DNA of 64,000 bases from Capsicum annuum (Eukaryota > Streptophyta > Magnoliopsida > Solanales > Solanaceae): NCBI RefSeq assembly GCF_002878395.1, contig NC_061114.1, positions 143,875,167 to 143,939,166 of the forward strand. The letters are read 5' to 3'. Shown here one piece after another: positions 33,678-46,539 of the stretch (positions within the stretch are counted from its first letter, which is position 1; every line of letters begins with the position of its first letter). Both the position numbers and the translations under genes were made by a program. A model generated the notes under the pieces. That model was given only the letters and a program-made list of their open reading frames with translations. It did not search any database and was not told the DNA's origin.

Positions 33678-34251
33678 ATGTCTCACAAAAAAAACAACAG
33701 AAGAAGGAACGTGGATCATCCTGCAACACCACTTGTTCAGTAAAATCCACTGAATGAACATGTCTCCCATGCCGAATTCAAGGCTGATTTCACTAACTGA
33801 TCCTACTCCGTAGCTTCCCTGAATAACTAAAAGGTTTTTGCACCATCTAATACAGTGGAAAATATAGATGCAGTTAGGATTAAAGATTTCACTCGGATGA
33901 ATCCCCCTTTGTTTAGAGATCCAGGTCTGAAGATAATCCAAAAGAGTTTCTAGATATGGTGTAGAAGGTGACAGATATTATGGGCATCACTTCTAGTGAG
34001 AGTACAAAGTTGGCTGCATTAGTTGTAGGATGTAGGTAACACTTGGTTTAAGTAGTGTAAGAAAAACGGTGATGATGATGTAGGGCCGATAGAGTGGGAG
34101 AAGTTTGCCACAACTTTCTTAGATAGGTTCTTCCTATTAGAGTTGAGATATGCTAAGGTTTAGGATTTCATAAATTTGAAGTAGGGAAATATGAATGTGA
34201 ATGAGTACTCACTTAAGTTCACTCAATTAGAGAGGTATGCTCCTTTGACAG
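33678..34251 (+). pseudogene. Element C gag, part 1
   Basis: An ATG at 33678 starts MSHKKNNRRRNVDHP. Later parts read RIKDFTRMNPPLF, IEWEKFATTFLDRFF and NVNEYSLKFTQLERYAPLT, a Tekay/Del-type gag. Stops and shifts are present. The frame is cut at 34251 by element E and resumes at 45521. Confidence 0.8.
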
Positions 34252-36589
34252 TGTAACGCCCCATAATCTATTTCTCAGAAAGCCACACGGTCTTCCGAAC
34301 TATAAGTAGTATTGAGCTAACCCTGGCTACTTTCTATTAGCTCTGAAACTTAAAATAGGGATATATGAATATACGATGTTGAAAATGTAGAAAACTATCT
34401 GAAAAGTCTGAGTATATCTGAAACTACTAATCATATAAATCTGATAAAACAAATACTGAAAGGTCTAAATACGAAATTTAAAATCTAAGGCTGAATCTAG
34501 TAGTCCGATAAGCCTCTACTAATTGAATCTAGAGAGTAATTGGGATAGGCTCCCAGCTGACTCAAACTATCTAAAAAGAGTAATAAAAACATTTACTACT
34601 AACTAGAAATCTGAATAGCTAAGTCCCTGAACTAAGAGGACTCACCAACTGCAGGGATGTAGACGAGATGCTTGAAAATCACTCTCACTAATGAGACTGA
34701 GCACCTAAACCTACATTACGAGACAATGGAGCACACAAACATATATATGGATCAGTACTTTAATGATATACTGAGTATATGGTGGTGCATGGAATGAGTA
34801 AACAATATCATCACAGTGTATAGAAAACATCATGCATGCTAAATGTAAATAACTCACTTAAGCTTGAGCAATCTAAAATCTGAAAGTCAAATCATGAATA
34901 ATAAAACATACAATCTAAATCTTGTGATCCATTACATTTAGTTCTAAAATCTATACTCTATTCTTATTCTCAAATCATATAGGTTGAATAAAGTTTGAAA
35001 CTTATTCTGCATGTCTTAAGGCTTCAAATAAATTAAACTATTTTAACAGTAGGGGACATCTATTAGAGAGGTTCTTCTAACAAACATACACCATGTGAGC
35101 ATCCATAGAGTCCCATGACTATCCCCCGTTAGGTAGGATTGTTCTACCCTTACCATCGGAATAGAACAATCTAATCCGAGTGATCATAATCTGAGTCATC
35201 CATTTAAAAGTGGGAATAATCTGAAAATCTGTACCTATGGTGGCACATAGTTCTGGGGTATGAAACCGTAGTGATTTACCCATCTCGGTGCTAAATACTA
35301 CTCCTAATCTCATTCTTAAAATCTTAAGAAATCCAATTTAAGATTTACACAAAGGTTTACAGAAATCCAACTATGCTTTGCTTTTCTTTAAATCTCATGT
35401 CTTCTAAAATAAAGTGGATTCTTTATCTAAAATTTGAAAATAATCTAGTCATGAGGTGCTTATAGCATAAACAATCTTGAAACAACAATCTTTAAATGAG
35501 GTCTAGTAACCCTAGCATCAATCTCATGTTGAAACATCTCAAAATTCATACTTGGTAATGTAAACATTCATAAATCATCTTAAAATCTAGAAATCTCAAC
35601 AATATGCATGGAAATATAAACATAATCTTGTGATTCAACTTTTAAATCATGGGAAATCTCATAATCTTGCAAATAATGAAAATGGGTATAAACCCTAACT
35701 TGAAATTGATGGGAAATCATGTAATTCTAGTAAATTTGTATTAAAAAAATAAAGTTTTGGGAACAAGGATGAAAGAAATATCCTTGTTCAAACTCCACAT
35801 ACCTTAATTGATGAACTAGATTCAAAGACTTGAATCTTGGATCTCTATTGATGCTTCGGAGATAAATTCTTAATGCACATGTATTGGGAATCATGAATCT
35901 TGAATTATCTTGGAGAATTAATCGAGGAATTTGGGTTTTCTCGGGGAGAAAGTATGAGCCTTAGGATTTTGATTGAGAGAGAATGATGAATGAAGTATAA
36001 AGTGCTTTGAAATTTGATAAATCTTTTGTTTTTGGACAAATTTGGGACTGAGTACTTTACCAAAATACCCCTTTTAAACTCATAAACAGAATTGGAATAA
36101 CGACCAAAATCCCAACTTTTGGCCTTGGCGCGACGCGCCACTATCACGCCAAGCCATTGGAAAATGCCAACTGACAATATGCATGGTAGTGCGACATAGT
36201 GGTATTGTGTTGCCACAGGACCATGGGACGTAGAGACTTGGCACGATGTGTCCATTTCATGGACCTTCACTAGAATCGGACAATTGGGGATTTGGCCCTC
36301 TCTGCAATGTGCCAATATTGTGGAGGGCCACTGGAAATTGATAAATGTGAATTTGGTCATCTTCGCGATGCGCTAAAGTTCCAGGTGGCACACTGCCAAC
36401 TTAAAAGTGATATAACTCCTTCACCAAGTGTCAAAATTGAGCAAATTTAGTATCGATCGAAAGCTTAATCCACACCATGAAAAGGCTAAATCCAAAGAAT
36501 TCCATACAAAATTATTATCATATATTTTGAAAGCTATTCTTTAACCTTTTAGGAATGAATTTTATCTAGAAAAAGTATGGGATATTACA
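34252..36589 (-). mobile_element. Element E 3' LTR (minus-strand Ty3 chromovirus)
   Basis: On the minus strand it begins TGTAATATCCCATACTTTTT and ends ATGGGGCGTTACA. It parallels the 5' LTR at 43235-45515 throughout, with many substitutions, so the insertion is not recent. Left flank GACAG is one half of the target-site repeat. Confidence 0.9.
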
Positions 36590-36640
36590 ATATCTCCTCC
36601 TTGGAAATATTCGTCCTCGAATGTTACTAGTTAAGCTGAA
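36590..36640 (-). other. Element E polypurine tract
   Basis: On the minus strand CGAGGACGAATATTTCCAAG followed by GAGGAGATAT directly precedes the 3' LTR. The same block precedes element C's 3' LTR. Confidence 0.7.
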
Positions 36641-36814
36641 ATTTCTAAGGAATATGAGAATATAAGATAGCATGCACAACTAAAATGAACCGAATAACTA
36701 AATCTAATTCATTCTAAGCTTCTGAGTAGTTCTATGAGTGCATGAACTTACATGAGGAGAACTAAATAGATGAATATATTATTAGAAAAGAACTGAATCA
36801 AGGAAGAGTATTAC

Positions 36815-37506
36815 CTTCTGCTAGATTTGAGTTTGTGGAGAACAGGAGAGGGTACTTGGCTCACATATCTGCTTCTGCTTCCCAAGTGGCGTCCTCAACG
36901 GGCTGATTTTGCCAAAGAACTTTGACCAAGGGAACTTCTTTGTTCCTTAGTCTACGAATCTGATGATCTAGGATCTCAACTGGAATCTCTTTGTATGAAA
37001 GGCTTTTCTAAATATTTGAGCTTTCTAAAGGGAATACAACGATGGAGTCACCGATGCATTTCTTAAACATAGAGACATGAAACACAGGATGAACAATTGA
37101 TAAATCTACAAGCAAATCAAGCTCATAAGCTACTTTCCCAACATGACTCACAAATTCTGAAAGGGCCAACATATCGAGGACTAATCTTCCCCTTTTTGGC
37201 CAATCTCTTCACCCTTTTCATGGCTGAATTTTTTAGGTGCACTAAATCATCAACCTAAAACTTGAGGTTCCTTCTTCTCACATCTGCATAGGATTTTTGA
37301 TGACTCTGGGCTATTTTCAATCTTTCCCTAATCAACTTAACTTTCTCCATAGCTTCATACACTATATTAGGCCCTATAAAAGAGGCCTCACCCACCTCCA
37401 TAGCTTCATACACTGTATCAGGCCCTATCAAAGAGGCCTCACCCACCTCAAACGAACAAATGGGTGATCTATATCTCCTCTCATAAAGAGCCTCAAATGG
37501 AGCCAT
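36815..37506 (-). pseudogene. Element E integrase C-terminal region and chromodomain-type tail
   Basis: Reading leftward: ERLKIAQSHQKSYADVRRR (about 37255-37310), the region of GKIGPRY-like codons with shifts, then LDHQIRRLRNKEVPLVKVLW and TWEAEADM near 36880-36960. This tail with WEAE...YP is the end of Tekay-type chromovirus polyproteins. An in-frame duplication lies in its first part. Confidence 0.75.
37345..37446 (-). repeat. 51-bp in-frame tandem duplication in element E integrase
   Basis: Two units encode [17 protein letters not shown] and VGEASFIGPNIVYEAME. Elements C and D show one copy of this 17-residue block, so the duplication is specific to this copy or its lineage. The frame is kept. 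Confidence 0.9.
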
Positions 37507-38347
37507 CTGAATTCTAGATGATAACTGTTATTATAAGCAAACTTAATCAATGGCAAATGCTCATCCCAAATACCTTTGAAATCAAGAGCACATGCCCTCA
37601 ACATATCTTCTAGAGTTTAGACGGTCCTCTCTGCTTGACCATATGTTTAAGGGTGGAAAGCAGAACTAAGATGGAATCAGGTACCAAGACCTTTCTAAAA
37701 AACTCTCCAAAATTGGGAAGTAAACTGAGTACCCTTATATAAGATGATAGACAAGGGAACCCCATGCAATCTAACTATCTCTTGAATATACATCTTAGCA
37801 TAATCCACAGCTATATAAGATATGTGAACTGGCAAAAAATGCACTGAATTAGTCAATCTATCTATAATAACCCAAATCAAATCATAATGACGACACAAAT
37901 GGGGTAAACAAGACACAAAATCCATATTCACCTCTTCACACTACCAAGTGGGGATACCAAACTCTTGCAATGTACCACCAGGTCTTTGGTGTTCTACCTT
38001 AACCTATTAACAAGTTGCACACTTGGCTACAAACTCTGCTCTATCTCTGTTCATACCCCTCCACCAATAGATTTCTCACAAGTCGGGGTACATCTTGGTA
38101 AAACCTAGATAAATAGAATAATGCGCACCATGCACCTCAACCATAATTCTCTGTCTCAACTCATCAACACAAGGCACACTAATCTTTTGTAATATCTCAA
38201 AATGCTATCTCCCCTTGGGATAAAACCTCTACTTTTTGGTCTTTAATCGACTCCTTCAGTTTGACAAAACTAAAATCCTTACATTGGTTCTCCTTTACTT
38301 TCGAAACTAGAAGATTTGGAACTACTCTGAACCCAAACATTACCATC
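37507..38347 (-). pseudogene. Element E integrase core
   Basis: MNMDFVSCLPHLCRHYDLIW carries the first catalytic Asp. The second should lie in the block here reading PLSIILYKGTQFTS, where the usual SDRG is lost. Upstream is the zinc-binding region with RDRAEFVAKC-like codons (about 38010-38060). Stops are present. The region is cut at 38347 by a solo LTR. Confidence 0.75.
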
Positions 38348-39841
38348 TGATGATAGGCGAAATTACGCGCCTATATCAATATATTTTGCCCATATTTTAG
38401 CCTAGTTTCGAGAACTAATTATCTATTTCGTACACTTTTAGTCCTTTTTCCTGTAAATGAGCTAACAAATGTGATTAGGAAAGTTTCAGGTATAAATGAT
38501 GCAAAATACAGCAATTTATGGCTTACTTGACGCAAAAGAAAGCTCACAAACGAGATGGAAAGGAGCTGGACGCATAAAGGACTAAATCTGCTGCATGGAA
38601 AATCTGTCCCGGGCTAAAACAGCATTTCTGAAGACTTTGGGACTTACAGACACAAAGCTGGATTTTTGCCATAATACATTAACCTAGTGCAATTAGGTTA
38701 TGTGTTTCATCATTCTATTTGGATTATAATTTTGTAACCTTACCCTAGTACAATTGGGTCAAGGATTTCATTAGTATATTAGGATTTGGTTATTTATTTT
38801 ATTAGTTTAGTAGGAGTAGGATAGGAGTATTATAAATACCCTATCATGTTAGAGATTTTAAAGGGGGGAGGGAGACATTCTGACAATTCATTCATCTCCT
38901 TACAATTAAGACATCTTCCTACAACCCATTCTCAATTCTTCATTCTTCTACTCTTAAATTCCACAACAAGAGAATCGTTACTTGCTACGGAATCACTAAA
39001 ACCACACGCCAAACACCTACTATTCACGCCATCCACCATGCAAAACGTGATATCCTTCGCATTCATGGGTAACTAAATCTCTTAGTTGGGGTTATGGAAG
39101 CCGAATGAGTTACTATCTATAGCTATGAGTTTGTGAGTTCAAGACAAGTATATTGCTTATATCATTATTCTCTTCATCTTAAATCTACATTCTTTGCGGT
39201 TCAAACACAAGAACACGCCATTCTAACATCTAACCTGTTCGAGAGAAAGGTTATTTGTCTAGAAAAGAAGACGCATAGACCAACGCCAGTCTAACATCTG
39301 ACTTGTTCGAGAGAAAAGTTATTTGTCTGGAAAAGAGATAATGTCAAGGTAGTAGGACACCCTTTCCTATTAAAAAGCTAGTGCCGTACCTGGACTAACT
39401 TCTTGGAGAATTCGTACCGTTAGTCACGCTTTAAGCTCGAGAGAGTTAAAGTGAAATAGTCCTTGTTTAGGTCGAGAGACGCTTGGATTTACCATCGACT
39501 ACAATTCTCTATAAGCAATTACATGTCAAGACTCTACACACTCATAGCCAATAGAGACGTATACCTCAGAAGGTGGACATAACCCCAACGCCTCAATTCT
39601 CATTGTTTACAACACACGTGACAATCTCTCTTTATTTTGCTATTTTCAGTTCTTACATTCTTGTTTTGGTTACATACTACAATCCCCCCTTTCCTACGAG
39701 ACTTGCACTAAAAGTCTAGTAATTTCTCTTGCTTGTTGGCCAAGCTATTCTCTGTGGGATCGATACCCAACCCAGGTTGGGTTCTATATTTGCTAACGAC
39801 CGCTTTACACTCCCACGAGAGCTGTAGATTGAGCGTTATCA
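38348..39841 (+). mobile_element. Solo LTR, Athila/Tat-like, inside element E
   Basis: It begins TGATGATAGGCGAAATTACG and ends TTGAGCGTTATCA, 1494 bp, with perfect repeat CCATC at 38343-38347 and 39842-39846. A TATAAATA box is at 38831-38838. The open frame at 38846-39076 is LTR sequence downstream of it and resembles no protein. The insertion splits the pol of element E near the RNase H to integrase boundary. Confidence 0.92.
38831..38838 (+). promoter_or_regulatory. TATA box of the solo LTR
   Basis: TATAAATA lies about 480 bp into the LTR, the expected place at the U3/R border. It could drive antisense-to-E transcription. Confidence 0.6.
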
Positions 39842-39846
39842 CCATC

Positions 39847-40416
39847 ATCTAAATCAAATAACCTAACACCCATTCTAGCCAAACGATGAACTTCTCGAGC
39901 TAACTCTTTCTTTATCATTCTCCACATGAGCAGCACTGCTCATAGACAACCTACTAAGAGCGTCTGCCACTATATTGGCCTTGCCCGAATGATACAACAC
40001 ACTCATATCATAATCCTTTAACAACTCCAACCAACTTCTCTGACGGAGATTCAAATCCCTCTGAGTAAACACATACTACAAACTTTAATGTTCTGAGAAT
40101 ACATCAACATGCATATATCAACATGCACACCATGCAGATAATATCTCCATATTTTCATAGCAAACACCGTAGCAGTTAATTCCAGGTCATGGGTTGGGTA
40201 ATTCTTTTCATAAAGCTTCAACTGTCTAGAGGCATAGGCTATGAACTTAACTCTCTTCATCAACACAATACCCAAACCAACTCTAGAGGCATCACAATAA
40301 ACAACAAAGATGTCTGTACCATCAGGTAATGCTAGAACTGGGGCTAAAGTGAGCTGATTCTTCAACTCTTGAAAACTCTTCTCGCAGGAATCTGACCATA
40401 GGAACTTAACTTTATT
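39847..40416 (-). pseudogene. Element E RNase H domain
   Basis: [35 protein letters not shown] and [14 protein letters not shown], then [20 protein letters not shown]. The first three catalytic-region motifs are recognisable; a frameshift lies near 40070. Confidence 0.85.
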
Positions 40417-41360
40417 TTAGGTCAATCTAGACATCGAGGATGCAATAGATGAGAAACCTTCAACAAAATGATGGTAGAAACCAGCTATACCCAAGAAACT
40501 CCTAATGTATGATAGAGAGATAGGTCTAGGCCAATTCCTTATGACTTCTACCTTTTGAGGATCAACTCTAATGCCATTGGCAGAAATAATATGATCGAGA
40601 AAGGATACTGATCTTAGCCAAAATTCACACTTGCTGAATTTGGAGAACAATTAATGATCTTTAAGAGCTTGCAAGATAATTCTAGATGATCTGCATAGTC
40701 ATCCTCACTGCAGGAGTATACCAGGTTATCATCTATGAATACTATGAAAAACATGTCTAGATACTATTTGAACACTCGATTTATGAGGTCTATAAAAGCC
40801 GTTGGAGCATTGGTTAGCCCAAAAGACATAACTAAAAACTCAAAATGACCATACTGTGTTCTAAAGGCTGTCTTTGGAATATCACACTCCCTTAATTTAA
40901 GCTGATGATAGCCAGATCTAAGGTCTATCTTTGAGAAATAACTGGCACGTTGATATTGATCAAATAGGTCATCAATTCTAGGAAGAGGATATTTGTTCTT
41001 GACTGTGACCTTATTTAGCTAACGATAGTCAATACACATACACAAAGAACTATCTTTCTTACAAACGAATAGGATGGGAGCGCCCTTTGTGAACCACTAG
41101 GTCTTATGAAACCTTTATGTAAAAGATCTTTGAGTTTCTATTTCAACTCTGTAAGCTATGTGAGAGCCATACGATATGGCGGAATAGAAATAGGTTGAGT
41201 ATCTGGAAGAAGGTCAATACCAAATTCTATATCTCTACTGGGAGGTACCCCTGGGAGAACTTCTAGAAAGGCATCAGGAAACTCACTTACTACTTTGACG
41301 GACTAAACTATTTGAGTCTTAGACTTTGTGTCTTTAACTCGAACTAGATGGTAAATGCAA
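40417..41360 (-). pseudogene. Element E reverse transcriptase
   Basis: From right to left: the SxIPPYRMAxxEL lead-in (about 41150-41180), [20 protein letters not shown] (about 40790-40860), VFIDDNLVYS at about 40730 (catalytic DD present), then [20 protein letters not shown] and [18 protein letters not shown]. Several stops break the frame. Confidence 0.85.
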
Positions 41361-41790
41361 CCTTTGGAAATTAACCTTCTGGCCTTAATATAAGATATGA
41401 AATAAATCTTAGGAGACACTAAATTACCTGCCCACTCAAAGACTGCCTCATCTCAAAACTGAAACTTCACTACTCAGGTACGAAAATTTATAGAAGCATA
41501 GCAGGAATGGAGACTAGCCATATAAAGAATAAGATAAAAAATCAATTATGTCTAACTCTATCAAGTCTGCTAAGATGACTCTATGAAGGAAAGTAATAGG
41601 AAACTTCTTATATATTTTCTTAGCAATAACTGACTTACCTACTAGAGGAGAAACCAAGAAGGGATCAGGGATCATTTTATATTTTATCTCAAAAATTGCA
41701 ACAACTAACGGTGTCACATAAGAGAAACTTAACCCAGGCTCTAACAACACATAAACAACAAAATGAAAGACACAAAGCATATAGGTAACA
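41361..41790 (-). pseudogene. Element E protease
   Basis: The frame at 41780-41514 has VYVLLEPGLSFSYVTPLVVA, where the catalytic D of the usual LDPG is Glu. It continues DPFLVSPLVGKSVIAKKIY and ILADLIELDIIDF, the standard order. This protease would be inactive. Confidence 0.8.
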
Positions 41791-43026
41791 ACATCTGGAG
41801 AATTCTCCTACTCATGATGGGATAGTAAAGCATATAATCGATTCTTGCACTGACCACCATCAGTGTTAGATAAAGCACCCTGAGGAGGGACTGGGCGACC
41901 TAGAGAAGCTGGTGCACTATTAGCCCGAGTCTAGGGACGTGCATCTCTATTTCTCTGTCTAGAGTGTAGGAATTACTTAATTCTGTGACCCTCCCATCCA
42001 AAACCCTAACAACTTTTTTGACCCCCATAAATATTTACCTCCATGATTCTTACCATAATTTGGACATAGTGGATGATTAGGCTTCTCACTCATACTATTC
42101 TAAGATATGGATATAGAAGACTTAACCCACCTACTCTGGTCTATTTCTAGGTGTGGTAACACTAGATAAACAAGGTGTAGGCATAGATGAATGATTGTGA
42201 AACTGCAAATGATTTCCTTCTCCAGACCTATTTTGACCATAGTCAAACTGTCCTGTTCTAGCCTTCTTATTTACTCTTTCTTTCCTTCATCTTCTCTACC
42301 TCAATTTGCTAAGCATGCATCATCAATGTAGAAAGATCCATGTCTCTATTGATCATAGTAGTCCTACACTCCTTAACTACCAATCCAGACACAACGGTCA
42401 CAAACGTACTCATACTTGACCTAGGGTCAGCCATCTGATTAGGGGCATACTTAGACAATTGGTTGAACTTGAGGCAATACTCCTTCACTGTCATAGAGCC
42501 CTACCTAAGTTTTATGAACTCTTCTATCTTAGCTTCCTTCATTTCAAGTGGGAAGAATTTGTCTAAGAATGCATCCTAAAAAATTTGCCAAGTCATGTGA
42601 TGCCTATAAGATGTCAACACCACCCTTTTCTTCTCTACTTTTTTTTCACATCACCACCCAATTATAAGAAATATCCTTCAGCCTATAGGATGCCAATTCT
42701 ACACTCTCCTCTTTAAAAACATGCATAATTTGGGTGATCTTCTTCACATTATCAAGCTAAAGTTATGGGTCCTCACCTGCCTTCAACCTAAAGAATTCTG
42801 GCAGATTCATTGTCATAAAATCTCTAATTCTAGCTACGACTAAGTCCCCATCTTGGTGAGGTAGGGATGCATCCTAACGGTTACCCTGAACATTTACTAT
42901 CATAGCTTTAGCTAGACCCTAAAAGGTAGCCCAAAACTCTACATATGACACATTCTCGTTCAATGGATCTGAGGGCTGAGGTGGCTGGTTATTATTTCTA
43001 CAGGCGTTAGCTCTGCGAGGAGGCAT
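41791..43026 (-). pseudogene. Element E gag
   Basis: The ATG at 43026 opens MPPRRANACRNNNQPPQPSD. Later LKDISYNW-type codons, then MTVKEYCLKFNQLSKYAPNQ and VVSGLVVKECRTTMINRDMD (about 42494-42309) match Tekay gag. The zinc-knuckle region lies at about 42000-42060 and is degraded. Stops are frequent. Confidence 0.82.
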
Positions 43027-43212
43027 ATTCTGTCATAAAAGAGCATGATTTAATAGACGATAGATATATCTATAAGTATGATGGATTATGAAAGAAAGAA
43101 AATATTTTCCTAAAATTCTCCATAGCCTCTTGGTCATAGATACGGCGCACATCACACCGATGATCAAGACTCTGTGTAACACGGCTTGTCTGACTCCCTA
43201 GGATTCTCTAAA

Positions 43213-43234
43213 CCTTAGTCTCTTATACTAAGTT
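43213..43234 (-). other. Primer-binding site of element E, degraded
   Basis: On the minus strand AACTTAGTATAAGAGACTAAGG follows the 5' LTR end in place of a TTGGTATCAGAGCCTAAGG-type site. Position and residual match support tRNA-iMet. Confidence 0.65.
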
Positions 43235-45515
43235 TGTAACTCCACAAAATTTGATTCTCGAAACTCCACATGATGCTCTAAACTATAGGTAGTCCTGAGC
43301 TAACCTTGGCTGCTTTCTATTAGCTGTGAACCTCAAAGTAGCAAAATATGAATATACGATACTAAAAATGTGGAAAACTATCCAAAAAGTATGAGTATAT
43401 CTAAAAATACTGATCACATAAATCTGATAAAATAAATACTGAAAGGTCTAAATACGACATTCGAAATCTAAGACTGAATCTAGTAGTCCAACAAAACTCT
43501 ACTAACTGATTCTAGAGAGTCACTGGGACAAGCCCCCAGCTAACTCAGAAGGTCTGAAAAGAGTAATGAAAATATTTATTGACAATTGAAAATCTGAATA
43601 GCTAAGTCCCCGAACTAAGAAGACACTAACTGCATGGATATAGATAAGATGCTTGACAATTACTCTCACTGCTGAGATTGAGCATCTAAACCTACATTAT
43701 AAGAAAATGTAGCACACATACGTATATATGAATCAGTACTTTGATGATGTACTGAGTATATGGGGGTGCATGCAATAAGTAAGCAATATCATCATAGTTT
43801 ATAGAAGACATCATGCATGTTAAATGTAAATAACTCAAGTTTGAGTAATGTAAAATCTGAAAGTCAAATCATGAATAGTAAAGCATGTAATCTAAATCTT
43901 GTGAGCCATTACACTTAATTCTGAAATCTGTATTTTGTTCTTATTCTTAAATCATATAGGCTGAATAAAGTCTGAAACTTATTCTGCTTGTATTTAGGCT
44001 TCAAATTAATTAAACTATTTTAAGAGTAGGGGACATCTATTTGGGAGGTTCTTCTAACTGACATACACCATGTGAGCATCCATGGAGTCCCATGAATGGC
44101 CCCCATTAGGTAGGGATGTTCTAACCTTGCCATCGAAATAGAACAATCTAATTTGAGTGATCATAATTTGAGTCATCCATATAGAAGTGGGAATAATCTA
44201 AAAATCTGTACCTACGGTGGCACATAGTTCTAGGGTATGAAACACTAGTGACTTACCCATCTGTGTGCTAAATACTACTCCCATTCTCATGCTCAAAATC
44301 TTAAGAAATCCACTTTAAAATTTACACAAAGGTTTACAGAAAGCAAACTATACTTTGATTTTCTTTAAATCTCAAGTCTTCTGAAATAAATATGATTCTT
44401 TATCTAAAATCTGAAAATAATCTATTCATTTGGTGCTTGTAGCACAAACTATCTTGAAACAACAATCTTTAAATGAGGTCTAGTGACTTAAGCATCAATC
44501 TTATGTTAAAATATCTCAAAATTCATACTTGGTAATGTAATTAAATCATCTTAATATCTGTAAATCTCAGCAATATGCATGGAAATATAAACATAATCAT
44601 GTGATTCAACTTTTAAATAATGGGAAATCTCATAATCTTGCAAATAATGATAATGCGTATAAACCCTAACTTAAGATTCTTGAGAAATCAAGTAATTGTA
44701 GTAAATTATAATAATAAAAAATAAAGTTTTGGTCACAAGGATCAAATATTTTTCCTTATTCCAATCCCACATACCTTAATTGATGAACTAGATGCTAAGA
44801 CTTGAATCTTGGATCTCTATTGATGCTTTGGAGATAAATTCTTAGTACTCTTGTATTGAGAATCCTCAATCTTGAATTATCTTGAAAAATTAATTGAGGA
44901 ATCAAGGTTTTCTTAGAGAGGAAGTATGAGCCTAGGATTTTGATTGAGAGAGAATGATGAATGTAGCATAAAGTGCTTTGAAATTTGATAAATCTTATGT
45001 TTTTGGATGGATTTGGGACTGGGTATTTTACCAAAATACCAATTTTAAAATCATAAATGAAACTGAAAAAATTACCAAAATCCTGAATTTTGGCCTTGGC
45101 ACGATGCGCCACTATCGTGCCAAGACACTAGAAAAAGTCAACTAAGAGTATGCATGGTGGCACGACGCGATGGTATAGCTGACCTTTACTGGAATCGGAC
45201 AATTGGGGATTTTTCCCTCTTCGCAATGCGCCACTATTACAGAGGGCCACTGGAAATTTACAAATGTGGATTTGATCATCTTCGCGATGCGCTAAAGGCC
45301 CAGATGGCTCACTGCCAACTTAAAAGTTCCATAACTCCTTCACCAAGTGTCAAAATTTGGTAAATTTGGTGTTGATGGAAAGCTTAATCAATTTCCCACA
45401 CCATGAAAAGTCTAAATCCAAAAAATTTCACGTGAAATAATTATCATCTATTTTGAAATCTATTATTTAACCTTCTAGGGATGGATTTTAGCTAGAAAAA
45501 GTATGAGGTATTACA
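43235..45515 (-). mobile_element. Element E 5' LTR
   Basis: On the minus strand it begins TGTAATACCTCATACTTTTT and ends TGGAGTTACA. The text runs parallel to 34252-36589 with substitutions and small indels. The right flank GATAA (45516-45520) is the second, mutated copy of the target-site repeat GACAG. Confidence 0.9.
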
Positions 45516-45760
45516 GATAAAGGCTGATAATAGGTCTAGAATTAGTAAGTTTGTTTCTTGTGTATCTGATAGTATGGTCAAGGAGTTTAGGATTTCCATG
45601 TTGAGTAAGGAGATTCACCCATCTAGTCTTATGGTTCATGCTTATCAGACTTAGAAGGAAAGCATAAGGAGAAAGATAGAGAAAAACAGAGAGTAAGAGG
45701 GTCAGAACATGTATTTTTGACTTTCTTTGGCCAAGATTAGAAAGTAGAGGTTTTCTCCCA
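45516..45760 (+). pseudogene. Element C gag, part 2
   Basis: It reads ADNRSRISKFVSCVSDSMVK and then MLSKEIHPSSLMVHAYQT, the direct continuation of the gag that ended at 34251. The two halves are in the same frame when element E and one target repeat are set aside. It ends in a charged stretch and then a deletion junction. Confidence 0.82.
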
Positions 45761-46534
45761 AAGGGGAGATGTTCTGGATCATTGTTATGGCAAGTTATGT
45801 GTTTCATATATTGGTGGCTTGAGATAGAGAATACTTGCAGAAGCATATGGTGCGTGATACTCTATCTATCTAGAAGCCACTAAGATGTACTAGGATTTAC
45901 AAGAAATCTATTAGTAGAGCGGTATGAAGAAGGATATTGCAGAGTTTTTTGCTAGGTTCCCAAATTGTTAGCAAGTAAATGTTGAGCACCAAAGGCCTAG
46001 TGGTGCATTGCAGGAGTTTAGAATCCCTACTTGGAAGTGGAAAGTGGTGAACATGGATTTTTTGATAGGGTTGCCTCATACGGGTTGTCAGAATTATTCG
46101 ATTTGGGTCATTATGAATAGGATGACAAAGTTAGCTCATTTATTTCTCGTTCACATATCGTATTCAACCAAGGATTATTCTAGAATCTAGCTCATAGAGT
46201 TAGTTAAGTTGCATGAGATTCCACTATCCATAATTTTAGATTGAAGTACTTAGTTTACCTCTCACTTTTGGAAGGCTTTTCAGAAGGGTCTTGGTACAAA
46301 AGTTCATCTCAGCATAAATTTTCATTCTCATATAGATGGTCAGGAAGAGAGGACCATTCAAACCTTAGAAGACATGTTGAGGGCATGTGTTATTGACTTT
46401 AAAGGTAGTTGGAATGCCCACTTACCTTTGATTGAGTTTGCTTAAAACAATAGTTATCACTTCTGTATTCAATGGCTCCATTATAGGCTCTCTATGGTAG
46501 GAAATATAGATCTCCCATTGTTTGATTGAAGTAG
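45761..46534 (+). pseudogene. Element C integrase fragment after a large internal deletion
   Basis: Gag is followed at about 45760-45880 by integrase text (GMKKDIAEFFARFPNC), so protease, RT and RNase H are gone. The core has WKVVNMDFLIGLPHTGCQNY (first Asp), PLSIILD (second Asp, then a stop) and INFHSHIDGQEERTIQTLED with the catalytic Glu region. Stops interrupt it. The solo LTR cuts it at 46540. Confidence 0.8.
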
Positions 46535-46539
46535 GTGAG

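Noticed and set aside
38846..39076. Small plus-strand protein-coding gene
   Set aside because: It lies just downstream of the TATA box within a solo LTR bounded by perfect target repeats and resembles no protein.
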